Assembly (NCBI RefSeq): GCF_028290435.1
Contig: NZ_JAQGJV010000091.1
Location: 1-50,398, forward strand
Direction of reading: 5' to 3'
Length of the DNA stretch: 50,398 bases
Origin: Devosia sp.
GTDB lineage: Bacteria > Pseudomonadota > Alphaproteobacteria > Rhizobiales > Devosiaceae
In this document: positions 39,690 to 49,600 of the stretch, one piece after another
Layout of the letters: each line of letters begins with the position of its first letter
Position numbering within the stretch: position 1 is the first letter of the stretch
Made by a program: the position numbers and the translations under genes
The notes under the pieces: model-generated
The model's input: the letters and a program-made list of their open reading frames with translations, nothing else
What the model was told of the DNA's origin: nothing
The model's database searches: none

Positions 39690-40832
39690 ATGGCGGACTG
39701 GACAGGACTGGATGGCGTCGTCGCAATGGCGATTGCCGAACACCGCATCGTCGGCAGCGTCATCCGTATCTGCAAGGATGGGCAGCTCGTCTACGCCAAC
39801 ACAGCCGGATTGCATGACCGCGAGGCGGGTATCGCAATGCGGGACGACGCAATTTTTCGCCTTGCCTCATTCACCAAACCCCTGGTTGCCGCCACTGCCC
39901 TGGCGATGATCGAGAAAGGCCTGTTGCGCCTGGATCAGCCGGTCACTGATGTCCTGGACTATTTCACGCCGGCGCTGACGGACGGATCACGGCCGATGAT
40001 CACCATGGCGCATCTATTGACCCATACCGGCGGGATCGGCGCGGGCGGCCCGGCCTTCGACAAGGCCGGCGTCTCAGGCGGCATGAGCGATACCGACCTT
40101 TCCCTCCACGACAACTTGCGCCGCCTCGCGACCGTGCCGCTCGTACACACCCCCGGTGAAGGATGGGTCTACGGCAAGGGCATGGACGTGATGGGTGGTG
40201 TGCTGGCCTCCATCCATGGCGGTTCGCTCGACGACGCCGTCTGCCATTATGTAACGGGCCCGCTTGGTCTGTCGGATACCGGGTTTTTCGTATCCGATGC
40301 GAGCCGCCTTGGCCCGGCCTACGCCGACAACCCGGGCGGCGCACCGACGCGCATGACGGGCTCGACCTTCGTACCCGGCCGCGGCGGCAGCGGCGGCGTG
40401 ACGTTTTTCCCCGACCGCGTCTTCAATCCGCGATCGTTCCAATCCGGCGGGTCCGGCGGTGTGGGCACTGCCGCCGACTTCATGGCTTTCCTCGAAACCC
40501 TGCGCACGGGCGGTGGCAGCATCCTGTCGCCAGCGACCATGGCGATGGCCACCCAAAACCAGATCGGCTCCGTGGTGCGCGAACCCGGCAGCGCCTTCTG
40601 CTTTGTCGCGGCGCTCGTCACCGATCCGAAAGCGGCCGATACCCCGCAACCGCCAGGCACCTATGAATGGGGCGGCATCTATGGCCACCGCTGGTTCGTG
40701 GATCCCATCAACAAATTGTCCGTGGTCATGATGAGCAACACCGCCAACGAATGTTGCAGCGGACCATTCCCAAAAGCTGTACGCAACGCAATCTACGCCG
40801 ACCTCCGTATCGAGCCCAAACCGCCGTCGTAA
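39690..40832 (+). CDS. Serine hydrolase, beta-lactamase (class C)/esterase family
   Basis: The 380-aa protein has the catalytic SxxK tetrad S60-F-T-K63 in LASFTKPLVAATAL and LTHTGGIGAGG. The segment GEGWVYGKGMDVMGGVL holds the second-motif Tyr. There is no signal peptide, so it is probably a cytosolic esterase or amidase, not an antibiotic-resistance beta-lactamase. Last gene of the SDR unit and of the cluster before the IS element. It starts 24 bp after SDR 3. Confidence 0.9.
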   Translation: MADWTGLDGVVAMAIAEHRIVGSVIRICKDGQLVYANTAGLHDREAGIAMRDDAIFRLASFTKPLVAATALAMIEKGLLRLDQPVTDVLDYFTPALTDGSRPMITMAHLLTHTGGIGAGGPAFDKAGVSGGMSDTDLSLHDNLRRLATVPLVHTPGEGWVYGKGMDVMGGVLASIHGGSLDDAVCHYVTGPLGLSDTGFFVSDASRLGPAYADNPGGAPTRMTGSTFVPGRGGSGGVTFFPDRVFNPRSFQSGGSGGVGTAADFMAFLETLRTGGGSILSPATMAMATQNQIGSVVREPGSAFCFVAALVTDPKAADTPQPPGTYEWGGIYGHRWFVDPINKLSVVMMSNTANECCSGPFPKAVRNAIYADLRIEPKPPS

Positions 40833-40921
40833 TAGAACGACCGCTTGCCCTCATCCTTCATCGCCAAGCCCTCGAAGAATAACACGTAACCACCGAGGGG
40901 CAGCTCTTGCAGCAATGACTC

Positions 40922-40935
40922 GGTGGGTTCAACCG
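40922..40935 (+). repeat. IS30 left inverted repeat
   Basis: GGTGGGTTCAACCG, perfect inverted match to 42142-42155. Confidence 0.85.
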
Positions 40936-40963
40936 ATCGTCGCAACACCTTTAATTTGAGAGG

Positions 40964-42140
40964 ATGAGAGGTTCCGGATGGTCACGTCACGGGTCTGTTT
41001 ACCGCCGAACAGAGGCTGAGCGATGGAAGCGATGGAAGCGATGGAAGCGATGGAAGCAGGGTCAGAGCATTTCGTCGATCTCGCAAGCGCTGGAGCGCAG
41101 GACCAAAGGCGGTGTTCAGCGGATCGTATCTGTCCATGGCGGCATTGCTCCGTCAGCCAGGCTTAGAGCGGCTTGGACGCTCGAGTTGGGGAGCGCGAGG
41201 AGATCTCTCGCGGGATTGCGGCAGGTCTTGCCATCCCGCGCAATTGCTCGAAATCTCGGGCGATCCCAATCGACGATATTTTGGGAGATCGCGCGCAACG
41301 GCGGTGCACAGGCGTATCGTGCAACTCGTGATGACAAGCAGGCTTGGGAGCGCGCGCGGCGGCCGAAGCGATGTCGCCTGGCATGCTCTGGGCGGCTGCG
41401 ATGGCTGGTGGCGCAAAAGCTGGCGCTGCAATGGTCGCCGGAGCAGGTAGCGGGCTGGCTGAGGCGAGAATACCCAGGCGATCCATGCACGCGGATATCT
41501 CATGAAGCGATCTATCGCAGTCTGTTCATCCAGTCGCGCGGTGTGCTCAGGAAGGAACTGACAGGCCATCTGCACCAGACGGCAAATGCGTCTCGCCAAG
41601 GAGGCGTGGAGCCGAACCGGGCTAGGACAAATTCTTGATATGATCTCCATCCGCGAGCGACCCGCCGAGGCAGAGGATCGCGCCATTCCAGGCCATTGGG
41701 AAGGTGATCTGCTCGCCGGTGCCAACGACACCAACATCGTCACCTTTGTCGAGCGACACTGCCGGTTCACGATGCTTGTGAAGCTGGCGAGAAGGGACTC
41801 GGCGACCGTGGTGGCCGCTCTCGCCGAGAGGATCGGCACATTCCCCGAAGAGTTGCCGCGCTCGTTGAAATGGGACCAAGGTAAGGAGATGGCTCGCCAT
41901 AGGAGCTTCACCATCGCAACCGACCTGCAGGTCTACTTCTGCGATCCGCGCAGTCCCTGGCAACGCGGCACCAACGAAAACACCAACGGCCTGCTCAGGT
42001 AGTATTTCCCGAGCGCAACAAATTTCTCCCAGGTCTCCCAGGCCCAACTCGACGATGTCGCTTTGCGGCTCAACCAGAGACCGCGAAAAACCCTGGACTT
42101 CGAAGCGCCGGCCGATAGGCTGCATAAGGTGTTACAGTGA
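40964..42140 (+). pseudogene. IS30-family transposase, inactivated
   Basis: Recognisable IS30 segments appear in several frames. RWKQGQSISSISQALERR is the N-terminal HTH, EREEISRGIAAGL is in another frame near 41190-41230, and RAIARNLGRSQSTI continues to SHEAIYRSLFIQSRGVLRKE. From about 41585 the sequence continues in a new frame as RPAEAEDRAIPGHWEGDLL, with the catalytic Asp, and DQGKEMARH, and PRSPWQRGTNENTNGLLR. An in-frame TAG at 42000-42002 replaces a Gln codon before YFPSATNFSQV, and the natural end is TGA 42138-42140. At least three frameshifts and one nonsense codon are present. It cannot make a functional transposase. Confidence 0.88.
41022..41057 (+). repeat. Tandem 9-bp repeat (GATGGAAGC x4) inside the transposase
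   Basis: Four perfect 9-bp units within the N-terminal part of the transposase remnant. Read in frame they give Arg-Trp-Lys repeated four times before QGQSI, where IS30 relatives have a single copy. It is probably replication slippage in a non-functional gene. Confidence 0.85.
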
Positions 42141-42141
42141 G

Positions 42142-42155
42142 CGGTTGAACCCACC
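42142..42155 (-). repeat. IS30 right inverted repeat
   Basis: CGGTTGAACCCACC, the reverse complement of the left end, 2 bp after the transposase stop. Confidence 0.85.
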
Positions 42156-42616
42156 ACCCGAAAGTGGCCTTGCCGCTTCTGACCCCACACCGTCCATTGC
42201 CGCCTCGCGGGCCCGAACGTCCGCTATTGGCAGCGCTCCTCTATAACTGTCATTCGGCTAACGGCCCCTACCCTGTCGTTGGCGATCAAATCTGCAATGG
42301 CGGAAACGGGGCGGGAAGCGGAAGGGCGGGCTTTCGGGCGTGGTTTCGCCAGAAGCCGCCGCCCAACCTTTTCTCTAACTTGCATGTTCAGCGATTAGAC
42401 CCCCAACCCTCGATTCGAGCACGACGACGGCCTCCACGTCGAAGATCATGGGGTTGATTGCTAGCTCGGCACATGGAAGCAGGGTCAGCGCCGGTAGTAG
42501 GAGCACGCTCGATGAAGGGCAAGCTACGGGTACCCCCGCCAGGTAGGGCCACACTCGGAGGCATGCAGCAGTGCCGAACAGTGTTCAAACCGAGTCTCGC
42601 CGCTGAGTATATTCTG
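42156..42616. other. Gene-free interval right of the IS element
   Basis: No credible gene in 461 bp; short open frames show no protein-like composition. A 16-bp stretch at 42473-42488 (ATGGAAGCAGGGTCAG) is identical to 41050-41065 inside the IS element. The interval is probably rearranged, mobile-element-scarred DNA. Confidence 0.45.
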
Positions 42617-43411
42617 TTAGCGAATGGGGAACGGAAAGTACTTTGCATTGATCATGTTATATGTGCCGTCTTGGCCAATTACGTCCAATGCGCCATTGAA
42701 CTCGCCTAGTAAGATGACATCGTCTTTCCTCAAGGCGATGCCGGCGCCGTCTCCGAAATAGGTGGGGTCCTTGATATCGGCTCCCCGGAACTCGCAGCAA
42801 TCACCGGCTTTCGTATTGGTCAGCCAGTCATACGCCGCAAGCTTGTCTTCAAGAATGACGTCGACCTTCCCGTCGGCAAGGCCTTGATAGAGTTCGGGTG
42901 ACGAGCCGAAAACCACGATGGAAGCATCGCCGTAAAAGTGCTGCGCAAAGGCTTCCTGCGCGGTCGCCAGGGTCACGCCCAAGCGTTGGCCGCTTAGGTC
43001 CTGTGGGGCGAACGCCTGGATAGGCGAAGTCTTGCCTGTGATGAATATGGTGGGACTTTCATAGTACCTCGCAGTGAAGGCCACCTTTTCGCGGCGCTCG
43101 GCGCTCATGGACATCGAGGAGACTATCGCGTCGTATTGGCTGTTGAGCAGGCCGGGGATCATATCGTCCCAAGCGTGGACGACCAATTCGCAGGGCGAGT
43201 GCATGGCATCGCACAATGCCCTTGCAATCTCCACGTCGAAGCCCTGCAGTTCACCGTTGGAGTCCAGGTAGTTGAACGGCGGGAACTTGCCTTCGACCGC
43301 AATCTTAATAGTTCGACCTTCGGCTTGTGCATCCTGCGCCCCGAAGCCGATCGTAGCCGTGGCAATAGTTAGCATGACCGTGATAAGAAAACGAGGGCCT
43401 GTCAATTGCAT
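42617..43411 (-). CDS. Periplasmic amino-acid-type substrate-binding protein (family 3)
   Basis: The 264-aa exported protein has a signal peptide ending DAQA. Family 3 solute-binding signatures are KIAVEGKFPPFNYLDSNGEL, QGFDVEIARALCDAM, YDAIVSSMSMSAERREKVAF and ADGKVDVILEDKLAAYDWL. It resembles histidine/lysine/arginine-binding proteins. No permease or ATPase gene is nearby, so it is an orphan. The start is uncertain: ATG 43411 follows GGGAG with no spacer, whereas TTG 43405 has a proper 6-nt spacer. It is divergent from the membrane GGDEF-EAL gene, which suggests a sensing role. Confidence 0.88.
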   Translation of the reverse strand: MQLTGPRFLITVMLTIATATIGFGAQDAQAEGRTIKIAVEGKFPPFNYLDSNGELQGFDVEIARALCDAMHSPCELVVHAWDDMIPGLLNSQYDAIVSSMSMSAERREKVAFTARYYESPTIFITGKTSPIQAFAPQDLSGQRLGVTLATAQEAFAQHFYGDASIVVFGSSPELYQGLADGKVDVILEDKLAAYDWLTNTKAGDCCEFRGADIKDPTYFGDGAGIALRKDDVILLGEFNGALDVIGQDGTYNMINAKYFPFPIR

Positions 43412-43585
43412 CTCCCATGACCGAGTAGTCCGACTGCAGACACTGGCTGCAACGATGTAGGGAAACACGAAAAGCAGAATTTTGCCCTTACGCGGCCGGT
43501 TAACTTGCGCCTCTTTGTAACAATGGATTGGTAATTGTTTTAGTGGATCGTTGCTGCCACATCCTGCCCATGGCCAATTACCCCA

Positions 43586-45886
43586 TTGCCCCGCCACAAG
43601 TCTATTTGGACCTCTTCCGGCACACTAACGTCCCTCATCGCCGTAGGTGGCTTGATCACGATTGGCCTCGTGCTGGCGTCAGCGGTGTGGGCAAGCCGAG
43701 AGAGCGACCTGGCAGCGCTAGATCGTCAGCGGCAGTTGGTCAATGGTCGTTTGGACAGCCAGATTCAAAGTGTCGCCTACGAACTCGGGCTGATGGCCAA
43801 CGGGTATGCAATCACTATCAATGGCGTGTCCAGCTCGGGAGACCTCGACGCTTTCGATAGCATGGCGTTCGGAGACATCATGACCTCGGTTTTCAAGTAC
43901 GACGAGGCGTTCGTCGTCTGGTCCGATGGCGAAATAGCGATCAAGAGCGATAGTGAAACCGCGAACCGCTACGAATGGATCAAGCCACTGCTCATGCCAA
44001 TGTTGCAGCGCTCGGTTCAAGCCGAGGCTTTGGCAACTCCAAAAGATGGCAGTACCAAAACATCGGACTCCGTCGAACTCATGCGACTGCAGGGGCGGCC
44101 ATCGATCGCCGGAATAGTACCGATCCACAATGTCGGCCAGTCAGTGCGAGGGCGGCCTCTTTTCCTGATCGCCTACCGCTATCTCGATGGGTCCGCATTG
44201 GATGCGCTGAGCCGCGATCAAGGGCTCAACGGCGTCCGCTTCGCTCGAAGCTCTGATCCGGAAGCCAACGAAGTCACGTTTCAGATCGAAGCAACAGCGA
44301 CCAATGAGCCGATCGGTTTTATCATCTGGACGCCTGAGCTCCCCGGATCCAAGGTCGTCGTCAGCATGATGCCGGCGCTGACGATCTCGGCGCTGATCAT
44401 TTCGATCCTGCTCGGTGGGCTGGTCTTCTTACTGCGCAAGACGCTGGCCGAGCTGCAGGACAGCGAACAAAAGGCACGGCACCAGTCACTGCACGACATC
44501 CTGACCGATCTGCCCAATCGGGCATTGTTCGCCCAGCGGCTAGAGGACACAATCTCTCAACATGATACCGGCGCTCCTCCTGCCATCGTGGCGCTGATTG
44601 ATCTGGACAAGTTCAAGGCTGTTAATGACACTCTTGGGCATGCAGCCGGAGATGAACTGATCAAGTCGGTTGCGAGCCGAATAAGTATTCTAGTGGGCGG
44701 GGTAGACACGCTGGCCCGTCTTGGCGGCGACGAATTCGCATTGCTGCTCCCCCATATGCCCGAAAGAAACGCGTCCTATCTTGAGCTGTGCAATCGGATC
44801 GTGGACGAAATCAGCCAACCATTTTCGCTGCAGGGCGGGCGCGCCAGTGCACATATCGGCTGCTCGATCGGCATCACCATCATTTCGGCGTCATCCCAGA
44901 CGGCAAGCGGGGTCTTGCATGCAGCGGATGTCGCACTCTACGAGGCCAAGTCATCTGGGCGAGGCCGCTGTGTCGAATATGCCGATAACATGGATGCAAG
45001 CGCAAAGCTTCGCGAAGGGCTGAAACGCGACCTCCGGGACTTCCTTGATGGTGTCGACACAATCGAGGTTGAGTCCCCCAACCGGCCGGCCGTAATCCCT
45101 GCCTTTGGTCTCGAAGTGTTCTATCAAACGATTCATCGCGCCGACGACGCCGACCGGATTTCAGGCGCTGAAGCCCTTGTCCGGTGGCGGCACGAGACAA
45201 TGGGATTGCTGACACCCGACAAATTCATTTCGCTCGCCGAGGACAGCGGCCTCATCCATCGATTGGGTATATTCGTTCTGATGAAGGCATGTACCGCCGC
45301 GGCTTCCTGGCTCAACGGCGCTCTGTTATCCGTCAACGTCTCACCGACGCAATTACGCATACCCGGCTTCGCGGGTGAGGTGGTTCAGATTCTCCAGCGC
45401 AGCGGCCTTCCGCCATCGCGCCTCGAACTTGAGGTCACGGAGACTGCGCTGATGGGCGGCGATGAGGCGATCGTCAAGACTGCGCTTGCGCAGCTGCGTG
45501 AGCGCGGGGTCCAGATCGCTCTCGACGACTTCGGAACGGGATATTCTTCGCTGAGCCATCTCATCCAGTTCGGGATCGACCGGCTCAAGATCGATCGATC
45601 GTTCGTACGCCTTCTCGGCACGAGGGCCGACGGCGCCGCAATCGTCTCGGCGATTGTTGCCTTGAGCCAGAGCCTCGGTCTTGCCACCACTGCCGAGGGT
45701 GTTGAAACGCCAGGCCAGCGCGACTTCCTCACAGCGGCAGGATGCACCGATCTTCAGGGCTTCCTGTTCTCGCGGCCCCATCCAAAGCCCGACATGACCT
45801 ATGGTATCGATAGTGATGCAATGATCGCGGAACCACTGCGCGCGGCCAATCAGATTGCGGCTACTTCCGCTCGCGACCTGATCTAA
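43586..45886 (+). CDS. Membrane GGDEF-EAL cyclic-di-GMP protein with periplasmic sensor
   Basis: The 766-aa protein has a first membrane helix (about 14-36), a periplasmic domain of about 225 aa resembling CHASE4, and a second helix (about 265-290). A diguanylate cyclase domain with intact GGDEF (380-384) follows, then an EAL phosphodiesterase domain with EALVRW (529-534), NVSPTQL, LELEVTE, DDFGTGYSSL, KIDRSFV and EGVET. The allosteric RxxD site before GGDEF is absent (GGVD). Both active sites look complete, so it may be bifunctional. The only in-frame start before the first helix is TTG 43586, without a visible ribosome-binding site. Divergent from the orphan binding protein. Confidence 0.92.
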   Translation: MPRHKSIWTSSGTLTSLIAVGGLITIGLVLASAVWASRESDLAALDRQRQLVNGRLDSQIQSVAYELGLMANGYAITINGVSSSGDLDAFDSMAFGDIMTSVFKYDEAFVVWSDGEIAIKSDSETANRYEWIKPLLMPMLQRSVQAEALATPKDGSTKTSDSVELMRLQGRPSIAGIVPIHNVGQSVRGRPLFLIAYRYLDGSALDALSRDQGLNGVRFARSSDPEANEVTFQIEATATNEPIGFIIWTPELPGSKVVVSMMPALTISALIISILLGGLVFLLRKTLAELQDSEQKARHQSLHDILTDLPNRALFAQRLEDTISQHDTGAPPAIVALIDLDKFKAVNDTLGHAAGDELIKSVASRISILVGGVDTLARLGGDEFALLLPHMPERNASYLELCNRIVDEISQPFSLQGGRASAHIGCSIGITIISASSQTASGVLHAADVALYEAKSSGRGRCVEYADNMDASAKLREGLKRDLRDFLDGVDTIEVESPNRPAVIPAFGLEVFYQTIHRADDADRISGAEALVRWRHETMGLLTPDKFISLAEDSGLIHRLGIFVLMKACTAAASWLNGALLSVNVSPTQLRIPGFAGEVVQILQRSGLPPSRLELEVTETALMGGDEAIVKTALAQLRERGVQIALDDFGTGYSSLSHLIQFGIDRLKIDRSFVRLLGTRADGAAIVSAIVALSQSLGLATTAEGVETPGQRDFLTAAGCTDLQGFLFSRPHPKPDMTYGIDSDAMIAEPLRAANQIAATSARDLI

Positions 45887-46654
45887 TACGGCCGATAGCC
45901 AAGCTATCGCTCTGGATGACGGTCGCGTTGCCGCCGTTTGAAGCGAAGATGAATGGCGGCTTTTGAGGCTGCGCGCAGCAGCCCAGAATGACCGAAATGG
46001 GGTCGGAAGCGGTCACCAGCCAGCACGAGCCTGACTGCATTTGCGGGCCGTCGCAAAACTCTGAGGTCAAAGGCCGCGGGTACGAGTTAGGCGGATGCTG
46101 TCACGTCAGGTTTTAGGGCCAGTGCGTTGGTGTGACTTCTCCCGCCGTTTGCCCCTGATGTCATCGCGCTGGCATCGAGATAGTGACGCAGCGGCAGGGT
46201 ATGCCCTGAAGTGACCGGGCAGCTGTGATGCAACCGCGTTGCACCCAGTCCTCTCCATTATCGCGATTACTCGCCAAGCGGCGCCAATGAGTCGGTCAAC
46301 GATGGCCGAAACGGGTGGAAAACGGCCTGTCCGCTTTCAGCTACGAGGTCGGGAAAGCAGACGTCGACGGCCGGCAGTATCGGAGCCGGCAGCGGTTTAT
46401 CTGCCTTTGGCCAAGAGGCGACCATGGCAGATGGTCAGGACCAGAGTTTCCGCGCACAACTGAGCTTTCGCTCCAACAGGGCTATTTTTGGCCCCACCGA
46501 TCCGTTGGTTTTGTCGGTGATGGAGCGTCACTGATTACCTCCGCGGGCGCGTAAAAGCGACGCGTTCCGAACCGCGTATATGCGTATCCAGATTCACCGA
46601 GCGGCTCGCCAAATACTATCTAGCCGGCGCCCCTAGGTTCCGGGTTCCTTCCAA
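45887..46654. other. Gene-free interval before the adhesin gene end
   Basis: No convincing gene in 768 bp between convergent genes. Short open frames (for example 46239-46463) show no recognisable domain, start signal or codon bias. No repeat array or RNA gene was recognised. Confidence 0.45.
45893..45909 (+). terminator. Small hairpin after the GGDEF-EAL gene
   Basis: CGATAGC / GCTATCG, a 7-bp stem with 3-nt loop, 6 bp after the stop codon. No T-tract follows, so it is only a weak terminator candidate. Confidence 0.3.
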
Positions 46655-49600
46655 CTATAGCGGCGCGCTGAGTTGCACCTTTGCATTTGTGCCTGTGCTG
46701 TCTGGCGTGCCGATACCGTCATAGCCCAGCGTCAGCCCGATATTGGCGGCGCCAGGCAGACGCAGGTCGATGCCCGCCTCGATGCGGCCGCGTGGGTCCT
46801 GCCATTGCAGGCCAGCGGTGGAATTGGCGATGGCCAGAATGCCCTCGAATTTGAAGTGGGTGTCCACCATCACCTGAGAGTCGGTCTGCAGATGCCAGGA
46901 GATGCCGGGGCCGATGGCGAGCTGGCCGGTGCCGCTGGTGACCGAGGGGATCGGCACGCCGAGGCTATCGATATAGGCGTCGCTGGTTTCCTCGAAATAG
47001 CTTAGCCGCGCGGCCGGACTGAAGGTGAAATCGCCATAGTCCCACTGCCCCTGCAGTGCCGCGCTGGCGAGCCAGCGGGTGGCGCCGAAACTGTCGGTAT
47101 AGCTGCCATAAGGGCTGATTTCGTTGCTGGAGCGCCCGGCGGCAGCCAGCAGGTCGAGATAGAGATGGTCCGACAATCTTGCCGTGACGTAGGGACCTGC
47201 GAGCCAGCCCTTGCCCTCGATCCATCCAGCATCCACGCGGGAGGACTGGGTCATGAAATCGCCCTGTACGAAGCCACCGATGAGCAGATTGGGATTGGCC
47301 AGATAGTCCGCGCCGATAGCTACAAGCGCCGATTTGGCGGCGCTATCGGATCGATCCAACAGCGCAAACGTACTCTCCATCCAGATATCGAGCGGATTGG
47401 TCGCCTGGTTGCCGGTCATCTGATCGATTGCCGCAAGGCTGATCGCCGCAGCCAGCGGCTGGCTTTCGATGATCCCGGGCAGATAGCCCATCAGCGCCGA
47501 AACCGGATTACCGCCAGCCGGCAACACACCATTCAGTCGGTCGATGCGGCGCTGCCCGTCGGGCTGGTTGGTCATGATCAAGTTGGCGCGATTGGCGATG
47601 AAGTCGTCGATCAGCGCCGTGGTGTGTTCGCGCGCGGCGGTGGTCTGAAAGGTACAGAGCACGCTCTGGCCAGCCCTCAGATCGACATCGACCTGGCCCC
47701 GCGATACGTCCACCGCAACGCCCGGATCGGTACAGGCAATGTCGGTCAGGGCCAGACCCGCCTGCCGCATATCCTGCGCCCGGATGCTGTAGCGCGCTGC
47801 CGGCAAGTCCACCGCGGGACTCTGTCCCAAGCCGCCTGATGTAGCCACGACCAGATTAAGCGCCAATGTCGCCGAGGAAAAGCCGAACTGCCCGTCGGTA
47901 CCGTCCGTGCTGACCGCGATGGCGATGCTGCCCTGGCTGCCGACAACGCTCAGGTGGTAGGTCTGGTCGGCGCTGAACGGCCCGAGACCGGTGCTGCCAT
48001 CGACCGCACGCAGCACGACATCGAAGGCACCGGCTGTCGGCGGCACGCCGTTGAACTGGCGCAGCGCCGGGTCAAAGCTCAGCCAGCCCGGCAGCGCGCC
48101 GATGACCTGATAGCTGAAATTGCCATTGCCGCCCGAGGCTGGGTCGACCGTGGCGGAATAGGCAGTGCCGGCAACTGCCGCTGGCAAGACAGTCGCCGGC
48201 AGGACCACCGACGCCGGAGGCGCGACGGTGATGGTAACCGTCGCCGGAGCGGAGGCCAGCACCCCATTGACGGCCTCGTAGGTAAAGCTGTCGGCACCGG
48301 CAAAGTTCGCGTCCGGCTGATAGCTGATGGTCAACCCGTTCACCGTGGCGACGCCATTGGCCGGAGGCGTGACGATGCCGACGCCGGTCACGGGCCCCAT
48401 CAGGGTCAGCGTCACCTGCGCGCTTGCACTACCGAACGGCACGGTGAGAGCGGCCGGCCCAGCGACGGGCGCCACCGCCCCGACATCGATATTCACTGTC
48501 ACCACATTGGAGTCGGCATTGCCGTCATTGGCCTTGTAGGTGAAACTGGTCGAGCCACTGAACCCCGCATTGGGCGTGAAAACGAACGCCCCATTCGCAT
48601 TGAGTATCAGCGCGCCGCCTGCCGAACCGGTCACCAGGATCGCCGTCAGGCTGTCGCCATTCGCATCGGTGTCGTTGCCGAGCAGACCAGGCGCGGCCAC
48701 GGTCAGGACGCTGTCCTGGTTGATCTGGTAAGCATCGCCCGTCGCCACGGGCGGCTGCTGCGCTGGCGGCTGGACCACGATCTGGAACGATTGAACGGCG
48801 CTGTAAGGCCCGGTGCCAGTGCTGCTGTCGGCAACGGACACTGTGAAACTGTAAGGACCGGCGGCGCTCGGAGTGCCGGACAATACGCCGAGCGGACTCA
48901 GGCTGATACCGGCTGGCAACCCGCCGCCGTCGGCAAAGCTATAGGGCGCCGTGCCGCCAGTGGGCGCCGGGAGCGATATAGCCCCATAGGCCTGTCCCGG
49001 ATGGGCATCGGGCAAGGTGGCTGTGTTGAAGACGATGGCCGCGGCAGCGATGGTGCCCGAGACCGCGTTCGCCATGGAGGCGCCGAGATCATCGGTGACG
49101 CTGACGCTGTAGCTGAATGGACCACCGGCGGTTGGCGTTCCGGCCACCGTACCGGTCGAGGTGTCGATACCAGTGCCTGGGGGCAAGACACCCGAGGCCA
49201 ATGTATAGACATAAGTTGCCTGCCCGCCCGAAGCGGAGTTGAGCTGACTGAAGGCGATACCGACCGTGTTGCCGCTTGATGCGGACGAGAGGAGGCCCAG
49301 CGTCGGCGACGTTACCGTCAGTGCGTAAGTTGCCGTTGCCAGTTCGTTGATCCCGGCTGCGGCGGCCTGGGTGGCGGTGATGGTAGCGGTGCCGGCACTG
49401 ATGGTGGTGATGGCGCCGGCGGCATCGACGGCGGCAACGCCAGGATCGGAACTGGCATAGCTGATGGCGCCGGCACCCGGCACCGCGATGGTCGAAGTGG
49501 CCGCATTGGTCAGCGTCCCGCCGAACAGTACGCTGGCGCTGCCGGGCGTCGCGAAGGTCAACACGGGCGCGTCGCGATACTCGAATTTGCTGGCGGCGCT

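Larger units (their letters stand above)
40922..42155 (+). mobile_element. IS30-family insertion sequence, decayed
   Basis: About 1.23 kb bounded by 14-bp perfect inverted repeats (GGTGGGTTCAACCG at 40922-40935 and its complement at 42142-42155). It carries one transposase gene with several frameshifts and a stop. The length and transposase fit the IS30 family. No matching target-site duplication is visible in the flanks (GACTC on the left, ACCCG on the right), suggesting an old insertion. Confidence 0.88.

Noticed and set aside
39690..40832. Serine hydrolase as an antibiotic-resistance beta-lactamase
   Set aside because: No signal peptide, and it is the third gene of a metabolic unit with two SDRs; an esterase or amidase role is more likely.
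41022..41057. The 9-bp tandem repeat as a CRISPR-like or regulatory array
   Set aside because: Units are contiguous without spacers and lie in frame inside the IS30 transposase remnant.
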